This document shows, piece after piece, positions 1 through 8,413 of a stretch of 34,382 nucleotides of DNA. The stretch spans positions 9,250 through 43,631 of the forward strand of contig PYSS01000195.1 of the NCBI GenBank assembly GCA_003049465.1. The letters are read 5' to 3'. Source of the stretch: Magnaporthiopsis rhizophila. Taxonomy: Eukaryota; Ascomycota; Sordariomycetes; Magnaporthales; Magnaporthaceae. How positions within the stretch are numbered: position 1 is the stretch's first letter; every line of letters starts with the position of its first letter. Position numbers and translations under genes: made by a program. The notes under the pieces are model-generated. The model was not told the origin of the DNA. It saw only the letters and a list, made by a program, of their open reading frames with translations, and did not search any database.

Positions 1-33
<33 letters not shown>

Positions 34-593
34 AAAAAAAAAAAAAAAAAAAAAGAAAAAGCAAAACCGGTTTGCAACGTTTGAAAAGCAGAAGAGAAAA
101 AAAAAAGGCTGTTTCCTTTCCTACCTCCTTTACCGTCTTCTCTCCTATCTCCTTTCTATCTGCATGGCTGTAGACTCGGAGACCAGACTGTCCAGGCCGA
201 GCTCGGCGGCTCCGCTCGGTGATATTTGGGTTGCCTGCCTGCCCACCCCCGATAGCGAAAACCACAGGCCCGACCACATCAGCGCATCCACGCAAACCAG
301 AAAAAAAGCAATGAATCCAAGGAAGAGTAACCTCGGCCAAAATTTATTCCTCCCCAGCTTGATTAGGAGGAGAGGAAAATAAGAAAAAAAAAAGGAAATA
401 AAAATAACAGGAAGGAGATAGAAAAAGAAGTCTGATTACTGTACCTAGTCTCTTTCCAGCTGGTGACGACAACTGCCCCACTCGCGGGGAGCTGTCAACT
501 GCCGACTGGGGTTGCTGGGTCTTCGACACCATATCACCACTCGGGAAAGCATCCCAGCGCCAACCTTGTAAGACACCACAAACATAGGATGGA
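1..593. other. A-rich window edge and upstream region of the TilS-like gene
   Basis: The first 59 bases are almost pure A with two G interruptions, followed by purine-rich and pyrimidine-rich stretches. No convincing coding segment was found. An in-frame TAG at 585-587, just before the ATG at 594, limits how far upstream the next gene can start. This region should hold its promoter and leader, but no clear TATA element was recognised. Confidence 0.5.
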
Positions 594-2960
594 ATGCGGG
601 CGATACCACCTGTCCTCACGGGTGCCCGGCCCATCGCCGTCGCCGAGTTCAAGGAGGCCGTCGATGCCATCTGCCGCCCCCGCTTTCCGAACCCCGTGTC
701 GACCAGGGCCAGGAACCGGCCGTCCCCGGTTGGTAAGACCCGGTTCTGTTGTTAGTTGTGGCGTACCTGCAGACGCTCAGCTGACTGACCCTCCATCACA
801 GCTCTAGCTGTTAGTGGTGGTGTCGACTCCATGGCCCTGGCCTACCTGTGCAACGAGACCCTTTTGCAGTACCGCAGCTTCGACGGCTGGCGCGTGGCCG
901 ACAACCCCGTCGACTACTTCATCGCCGTCACCATCGACCATGGCTTCCGCGACAACAGCGCCCAGGAGGCCGCCAGGGTGTCGGCCCAGCTGAGACGGTA
1001 CCCGACCTTCCGCATCGCCGAGCCGAGCCGGATACGGTGGAGGAAGCTCCTCAGGAGGCCGGGCCACTTCCCATCTGCCAGCGAGGCGCGCGAGATGCTC
1101 CGCCAGCTGCCCAACTTCGAGACGGTCGCCCGCGAGCAGCGCTTCCAGATCTTTGCCCGCCGCATGCAGATCCGCAGCTGCGTCTCCATGTTCCTCGCCC
1201 ACCACGAGGACGACCAGTACGAGACGGTGCTCATGCGCCTGATCAACTACCCCAGCGCCCGCGGGCTCATGGGCATCCCGCCCGCCGGGGACATGCCACA
1301 TATAGACAACATCTTTGGCTCGCACGGGAGCGGCTTCCTAGACGACCAGCACTCCAACAACCCCATGTACCGCATGACGATGCTGTCCAACGAGCGGAAC
1401 GAGATGCAGGACGCCCTGAAGGCGCAGCTGGCCCCGAACTGGGAAGAGATCGAGCAAGAGCTGCGCGATGGGACAGATGGCGACCTCGACCCTCTCGGGG
1501 TGGCCACGCTGGACTTTACGCCAGGCCGCCCTCTTGGCACCCATTCCCGCCATGCTCCGCTGGAGATTGCTCCGTGTCCTGTCGAAGACGGTGGAGCCAT
1601 GATTTATCGACCACTTCTGGAGTTCCCCAAGGACCGCCTCGTGGCCACTTGCGTCCAGAACCAGGTCACCTGGTTCGAGGACGAGAGCAACACAGACGTC
1701 ACGCTCACCCAGCGCAACGCCATAAGACACCTGGTACAAAACTACACCTTGCCGGTTGCGCTACAGAAGCCCGCCATGATAGCCCTCGCCAAGCGGTGCC
1801 GGAGGCGGCATGAGGTCCAGCAGGCGGAGGCCCAAAGGCTGTTGCAGCGGACAGATCTGTTTGACTTTTTGCCCAATGCCGGCACCATCGTCGTCAAGCT
1901 CCCCGAGCTCGCCAGACCGAGGCCCCGGCGGCCATCGTCCATCTACGCCGCTCGAGAGCTCCGGGGCCGTCTGAAGCACTCGAGAGCCGTCGCGGGCCTC
2001 CTCATCCAGAAGCTGCTGCGGATCGCCTCGCCGGTCCCCGTCGTGACCACGCTCGACAACATGCAGCCCTTTATAAGCCGATTGTTCCCCTCCCTGGCGC
2101 CGCCCACAGAAACGGCGGCGGTGGAAGGGTTCGTCCTGAACAACGTCCACTTCACCCCTTTATTCCAGGAAACAGAGGACGGAAGTACCAAGGAGCTGCT
2201 CTGGCGCCTGGCGCGGGCACCGCACATCTCACCTATGCGTCGGCGGTTCCCCGTTCTCGTGTACGACATGCTCCTGCGCTACCTCGAGCCGCTGTGGTGG
2301 CGACCTCGGTCGGAGCTGAGGCTCTCCAACAAGCATCAGAAGCACTACCGCTTCCGCGCCTACGACGGAGGCCGCTTCTGGGTCAACATCGTGCACCGGC
2401 TCCCCAACCGCATCCTGGTCGGCCCCCTCGAGGCGGGCCACCTGAGGCGGTTCCGCGAGCGGCTGCCCGACGACGCCGAGCGCAAGAGGCTGGGCGGTCT
2501 GCTGCGCCGGTACGCGCCCGGAAAGGTGCGCTGGACGCTGCCCGCCATCTACGCGCTCGGGTGCGTCGACTGGGCGCTGCAGGAGCCCGACCTGTCGGAC
2601 CGGGACATGACGGCCCAGAGGCAGATGGACTTGTGGTCCCGCGTCTGGGACGAGGAGAACCGCGACCTCAGCCTGGTCGCCATCCCCACGCTGGGCGTGC
2701 AGCTCCGCGGCATCGACCACTGGATCAAGTGGGAGGTCCGGTTCCGCAAGGTCGGCGCCGACGTGCTGAGGCGCGTCGAGGCCTGCGAGCTGCGGAGGCT
2801 GGGTCAGGCCATATCGGTAGTCCGTAGCAGGGCGCTTCCGGATAAGCGGTCACGGCGGGAAAGAAACGAATATGTCCTGTCGGACGAGGGTGACGATGAA
2901 TCGACGCCCTGTACGACGGCCGAGGATGATTGTGATACGAAGGCTGGACGTGTTACTTGA
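594..2960 (+). CDS. tRNA(Ile)-lysidine synthase-like PP-loop ATPase (TilS family)
   Basis: Two exons, 594-732 and 802-2960, joined across a 69-nt intron (733-801; GTAAGA donor, CAG acceptor), give about 765 aa. The splice joins the N-terminal segment to the PP-loop: SGGVDS falls at residues 51-56, the ATP-pyrophosphatase P-loop of TilS enzymes. A second family signature, HHEDDQYETVLMRL, starts near residue 180 and matches the HHxDDQxET block of TilS. The ATG at 594 is the first after an in-frame TAG at 585. TilS adenylates C34 of tRNA-Ile(CAU) and attaches lysine, so the tRNA reads AUA. In fungi a nuclear copy would be expected to act in mitochondria; this is inference, and no clear targeting peptide was scored. 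The long C-terminal part (residues about 250-765) is fungal-specific and divergent. The family call is strong, the exact substrate less so. Confidence 0.87.
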
Positions 2961-3554
2961 GGCTGGGTATGACGACTATTGTAATGCCTATTCGTACGTG
3001 GGAAGTGGTACACGATAATGATTCTTTGGTGACTTAGTGTTTGTTTCCGGACCAGGTTCTACAGACAACACCAATTGCCAAGTCCCAAGATTGACGAGAC
3101 CACAAAAATGTACGGAATATATCGCGCAGTAGGCCTTGGCTCGACTATATAAGGCAGGCAGGTGGGTTCTACGCCCCTCTTCGGATATCCAAAGCGGTGT
3201 GTTCCCCTCACTATATGTGCACTTTCCATGCCACTAAACGCCTCGACTAGCGCACGTGGGCGGCTGCCAACCACCCAGGAAACACAGCGGCAGACACAAC
3301 CTGCAGATCCGTGCCCCGCTGTCGGCGCCACCGCGGTCCGCCGGACTTTCTGAGTAGTGGTGGTAGCACGTGCGTCGTGTTTCCTCAAACACTACTCCAC
3401 CGAGATCACGAACCCCCGGGTGGCTGAATACAACCCCGAATGGACTATTGTCCATCTCAAAGGACCGCCATAAAAAGCATGCCCTCCTCCCCCTCATGAA
3501 GGGCAGGCGAGCCATCCCCGGCTGGGGACCCGGCAGCTCGGCGACGAGGCGAGG

Positions 3555-3595
<41 letters not shown>

Positions 3596-3660
3596 TATTT
3601 GTCACCACCGTCTTGGTGCTCCGAAGTCTTTCGTACCAGCAGCTGCTGCTCGAGACGACC
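2961..3660. promoter_or_regulatory. Intergenic region with TATA-like element and CTG repeat, upstream of the acid phosphatase
   Basis: Seven hundred bases separate the TilS-like stop from the preferred phosphatase ATG. A TATATAAGG element lies at 3146-3154. A (CTG)12 microsatellite spans 3556-3591, in frame with the downstream gene. Another in-frame ATG at 3496 would place this repeat inside the protein as poly-leucine. No separate gene is visible. Confidence 0.5.
3556..3591 (+). repeat. (CTG)12 microsatellite
   Basis: Twelve uninterrupted CTG units are followed by CTC and CTA. It is in frame with the acid phosphatase and lies 70 bases before the preferred ATG (3661). It therefore encodes leucines only if translation starts at 3496. 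Confidence 0.9.
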
Positions 3661-5246
3661 ATGTGGATCAACCTCGCCCTGCTGCTTGCTCCGGCGGCGG
3701 CAGCAGCGGTGGACGTGAGCTGGCACGCACCAGGCCAGACGCCGTACAACGATCTCGGCGCTGTTGTCACAGGCGAAGGCGTGCCCAAGTTCGTGTTTGA
3801 GCCGTCGGGCGACGACTGGGAGGACGGCACGTCCAACTGGTGCAACATGCCGCACGTGCGGCCGAGGGAGTACGTGCGGCCGTCGAGCGAGTTTGAGCTC
3901 GCGTACGTCGAGGTGGTAGGTCCTGAAAAGGCATCCTTTTGTGTGCTCTGGGCGGCGGCGTCTTGTATACGAAAAGATATTTTGATAGTAACAGATGCAA
4001 CGCACTTTTTCAGATCCACCGCCACCACAAGAGGACACCCTACTCGTCCAACGCGTTCCCGTTAGAGTCGTACCGCTGGGACTGCGACGACCAAGGCCTA
4101 TTCGTCTACGGCCAGCGTCTGCCCTCCTCCTCCGGCCACATCTCAGCACAAGCCTACTGGCAAGGCACCGTCTCCCCCATAAACCCCTTCACGCCCTCGG
4201 GCTGGGTCGGCAGCTGCCAGTTCCCGCAGATCACGGCAGGCGGGCTGGACGACTCCTTCGTCCACGGCGAGGACCTCTACGCCGTCTACCACACGCTCCT
4301 CGGCTTCCTGCCGGCGCGCTCCGACACGGAAGCATGGCGCGCGAACGTGCGGTATCGCGTCACGCAGAACCCCATCACGAGCCAGGTGGCCGGCATGCTG
4401 ATAGCGGGCATGTGGCGACCGGCGACACCCGTGCCGCTGGCGATCCAAGCCGCAGGGGTCGACAGCCTCGAGCCGCAGTACCCCTGCCCCGCGGCGTCGG
4501 CGTCCTTCTCGCGCATCCAGAACCCGGCGTTGGACGCGACCTGGGCGGCGCACCTGGCCGCCGCGGCGCCGCTTTTCGCTACCCTGGACGACGTCTCGGG
4601 CGTGCCCGGAAACGACGCCGGGTTCCACAAGAGCCTGGACCATTACTATGATAACCTGTCTGCGCGGCAGTGCCACGCCAAGCCGCTGCCGTGCAAGCTG
4701 GTCCCTGATGGCGGCGGCGGGACCGAAAACGACACGACCCGGCGGCCCTGCGTCGACCAGGACCTCGCGGACAAGGTGTACAGGTTCGGACACTGGGAGT
4801 ACGCGCACGTGTACCGCGGCTCGCGCGAGGGCTTCGGCGCCGCGGCTGCGAGCATGGGCGTGTGGGTCGCCGAGCTGGCGGCGCACCTGCGCGAGGCCGC
4901 TGCAGCAGGGTCCGGCGGTGGAGGCGGCGTCATATACAGGCACAACGTCGCGCACGACGGGTCCGTCAGCAGGCTGCTGGCGGTGCTGCAGCTCGAGGAG
5001 ATGGTGTGGCCCGGAATGGGCGGCGAGGTCGTGTTTGAGCTGTGGAGGCGCAAGGGCGAGACTGGCGGCGGCGGTGGATATTTCGTCCGGACCCTGTTTA
5101 GCGGCAAGGTGCTCAGGTCGGCCAGCCCCGCGCTGGGGAACATGGATATGGTGCCGCTGGACACGCTGCTCGGCTACTTTGACGGGCTCGTTGGGAAGCG
5201 GGCGAGCCTGGTTGTGGACAAGTGTGACGGCCGCGTACCGCTTTGA
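3661..5246 (+). CDS. Secreted histidine acid phosphatase (branch 2 of the histidine phosphatase superfamily)
   Basis: Two exons, 3661-3915 and 4014-5246, flank a 98-nt phase-0 intron (GTAGGT donor, TTTTTCAG acceptor), giving 495 aa. The junction builds the catalytic block: Ile86-His-Arg-His-His-Lys-Arg-Thr-Pro94, a variant of the RHGxRxP phosphohistidine motif (R88, H89, R92). The second catalytic motif, His-Asp, is at H399-D400 within HNVAHDGS. A hydrophobic Ala-rich signal peptide covers residues 1 to about 16 from ATG 3661, after which the mature enzyme begins VDVSWHAP. The NWCNMPHVRPREY segment is typical of fungal members. It should hydrolyse phosphomonoesters outside the cell or in the secretory route; the substrate cannot be told. 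An alternative ATG at 3496 would add 55 residues, including a poly-Leu run from the CTG repeat. The 3' end converges on bet4, with only 155 bases between the stops. Confidence 0.88.
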
Positions 5247-5401
5247 GGCAAGCTTCTGATTTAGTGCGTAGCTAGTCAATGCGCCCTATCAGTGGATCTG
5301 AACTGCAGGAACGATACCTGATACATATGCAACCTGCAGATGTCGTATTCCCCAGACGATGGTATCAACCCTATAGAGGACGATATATACCTGCGGGCCC
5401 G

Positions 5402-6963
5402 CTAGCCAAGGCCGTGTTCTTTCCTGGCGTCCGCCCACCTCCCTTTCCTCATCGGGTCAAGCTCCTCCAGCTTCCCGAGCCACTCTCTCAGGTGGCCCAG
5501 CTCCTCGTCCGTCAGCTTCCGGCTCTCCACCCTGGATAGGGCGACCGTGTACTCGACGAGCGCTTCGTAGAGCCACTTGATGTCGTCGTAGTCCTCGAGC
5601 AGGTCCTTGATGTCGTCCATTTCTCGGCTGACGTATGCGACCCTCTCCGCCGTGGACAGGTTGGGCGCCATGGACTCGCTTCCGAGAGTGTCCAAGACGT
5701 TGAGCATGAGGAACTGGTGGTAGTACCAGAGAGACTGGTCTTCCGGCCCGACGTTTAACGCGTCTCGGATGAGCTTCAATTCTGTAGACACCCAGCATAG
5801 TTAGCACCCAGGCTTTCCTCATACGATCGCCTGTCCGTTTGCTTACCGTCGTCGAGCAGCTTTTTCCTTTCAGCGTCTCCGGCCCCCTGCTCCTTCAAGA
5901 GCCTGGGAATGAGCTTGCTGCGGTTGTGCCAGGCGGAGAAGTTGGACAGGTCGACGCGGATCATCTTGGTGGTGTATTCGAATTCGGCTGGCACCAGGCT
6001 CTTGCCCGCCAGGTCGGCGCTCTCGAGCTTGGCGACGACATGCCGGCGGTATCCCCAGGCGTGGAAGTTGCGCCGGTCCCTGGTCAGCATCTTGCCGACC
6101 AGCCCAAGCTCCTCCTCCCAGATGCGGCGCGCGACGGGCACGTCGAGGCGCTGGACGGCCTGCTGGAGCACCCAGAGGCGGTAGTTCCAGATCCAGTAGC
6201 ACTTGGGGAACTCCATCAGCAGCGGGATGGTGAAGGCGAGCTCGGACCGCAGCATGTCTTGGTCTTTGGCCTTGTCCCCGCCGTCGCCGTCGCCATTCCC
6301 AGGGTGGTCGCCGGTGACCGTGCCGGCTGCGGCTGCGGCGGCGGCGTCGTCAGCTGTAGTACCACTCGGCCCAGTCGTCTGGGAGGCGTGGGTGGGAAGG
6401 ATCGTGTTCGATGAAGAGGCCGAGGAGGCGGCGGAAGATGTTGTGGTAGTGGACGTCCGAGAAGAACTCGGCGACGCCCTCGAGCGCGAGCAGCCAGCCG
6501 ACGGTGCGGACAACAAGCCAGAGATTAGCAAACGTCTGCGGTCGTTCCATACTGAGTAGTACTCGGGGTTGAGCTTGAGCAGGCGCGAGGTGAGGGCGAA
6601 GACGTCGGGTCCTTGGTTGTGGTGCGCGAGCTGTCCTGGTTTTGTTGGCGAAGCCCAATCGTCAATGCAACGCCAATGGGTGTTAGCCAAGCAGCAGGCG
6701 TGTGCTGGGGATAGGAGGAGGCCGTGTTGTGGGCACGCACCTCGGTCCTCAGCTGTGCCTCGAGGCCGCGGTATTTCTTGATCTTTTCTGCTTCTTGGAG
6801 CCTCTGCTCCTCTGTGCGAGGTCGGACCGAGCGGCTTACACCGTGCTTTCGAAGCGGAGCGGCCTTAGCAAATAGTTCGCCAGGTGCGAGCGCATCCGAG
6901 GAATGCGCAGACGGCCGCGTGCGCTTGGATCGTCAAGGAGAAGAGGGCACCTACGCTCGCCAT
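5402..6963 (-). CDS. bet4: Rab geranylgeranyltransferase (type II) alpha subunit
   Basis: Four exons on the minus strand, 6963-6955, 6845-6741, 6630-5847 and 5781-5402, give 425 aa. Exon 1 is only nine bases (Met-Ala-Ser). Joining it to exon 2 yields MASHGVSRSVRPRTEEQR, the conserved N-terminus of this subunit, which argues strongly for the micro-exon. Intron 3 has a GTAAGC donor, a GCTAAC branch and a CTACAG acceptor. Protein prenyltransferase alpha (PPTA) repeats are visible at YYSVWNDRR, CYWIWNYRLW, FHAWGYRR, FSAWHNRS and LWYYHQF. The subunit pairs with Bet2 and works with Rab escort protein to geranylgeranylate C-terminal cysteines of Rab/Ypt GTPases in the cytosol. Residues 79-164 are an unusual Ser/Thr/Ala- and Gly/Asp-rich insertion between the first two repeats. 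It is transcribed away from AMA1, and the two share a 1.45-kb upstream region. Confidence 0.92.
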
Positions 6964-8413
6964 GTCTGCTGCAGCGCCGGGAGGAAAGCACGGAAAGCAC
7001 AAATAGAAAGAGTAGCCGGCCTGATGCACCAGCTGGCGGGGGGTTGTGGTTCGGGAGTTGCGGGAGTCGTTGGCGGTTTGGCACTGCAACGGCAGCGGCT
7101 CCATGGCATGGGATGACGCCCCCGCGCTGCAACGCTGCACTTATTTGGTGGGTCTGGATCCACCGTGTTCCTTGTCGATCCCTTATCCACGCCGCGCGTC
7201 ACCTCGGCGTTGGTCACATTGTGCCGCTTCTACGCTTTCTCAAACCAAGGTTGGCATTTGGATATCAATGAAATTGATCCTATCAAATCGTCTTCAATAT
7301 CTACTGAGCCTCCCCGGGTGTTGTCATTGAAGCGCGCTGATCACAGTTTGCCTACCCCATGCTGGAATCCTATCCAAACATGGATGTCAATGCACCCCTG
7401 CTATCTGCTGTCAGACGAATTGGAGGTTCCCCGCATGCTTCATATCTGCTCATGACTTGATGCCTCCAATCCTACTCGTGATGTTTCCAATGTGGCACAC
7501 GACTAACAATCTTGCAGCAAACACTGCTGTTGCTAGGTCTAGCGCTTCTCCCTAGCCCTAAATCTCATCTATCTAGACTAACAACTGCTGAGCATCGTCG
7601 TCTTACACGTCAGATATGAAAAAAAAGTCCATTCTCTGGTCATAGACTGGTCCAGTAGAGTTGGTTGATCGCTGCGCTTGAGGTGCCCGAAGCGTCAACA
7701 CCGCAGCCACACGTGATTGCTCTTTCACTTCACCTTCCGTCCATCATCGAGGAAAGCGTAAGAGACCACCTGCCTCATAAACAAACCACCTTCCCATCTG
7801 TTCTCGAGACGAGCGCTTGTCTCCACCGCCTGGGCGGGCCCGTTCAGCTTGAATGCGCTCCAGTCGCCATTGCAGAGTGCCGGTTCTATTGTGCCGGGTT
7901 TTTACAATAGCAACCCACCCACCACCGTAGTTCCTATCCTTCCCACTCCTCCCCATCTTCCTCTCTTGCCGCCTGCCTTGCACCTACAATCCCTCCTCAC
8001 CCCGACGCCACGGGCATTGCCAGGCCAGCTGCTTCATCTTTTGCTATCGCCGCATCTTCTAGTGGCTCATCCGCCTCAGGTATGGCAACTGGTGTCGTGA
8101 CGGAGGCGTCGCCAAGGAGAGCATCTTCATAGAGCAAGCCATAGACTGGATTTCTCTCTCTCGCTTTTCTTACACTATCGGTTCTACCATCCACTACTCT
8201 ACAGCCCGTCGCCAACGAAGTCGTTCGTTTCTGCTATTCTCGGCTGTTTCTTCGTTCAAAGGGCTTCCCAACTATCACCGGCTTCCTGGCAGGAACCGCC
8301 GACACCATCGTTCATCGTTCCCCCATATTCGCCAGCTATCATCAATCATTTGCATTCCTTCTGAGCTTTCTCTTGCTTCCGTCACTCCCAGCCCGCCACT
8401 CGACTCGGTCGAG
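6964..8413. promoter_or_regulatory. Divergent intergenic region between bet4 and AMA1
   Basis: About 1.45 kb separate two divergently transcribed genes, so both promoters should lie here. The half nearest AMA1 (about 7870-8410) is rich in CT and TTCC pyrimidine tracts, as in fungal leaders, and probably includes the AMA1 5' UTR. No conserved open frame was recognised, and no individual transcription-factor site can be claimed. Confidence 0.45.

Noticed and set aside
804..1325. 173-codon minus-strand frame opposite the TilS-like gene
   Set aside because: It is a mirror of strong C/G-ending codons in the real gene; the PP-loop and HHxDDQ motifs are on the plus strand.
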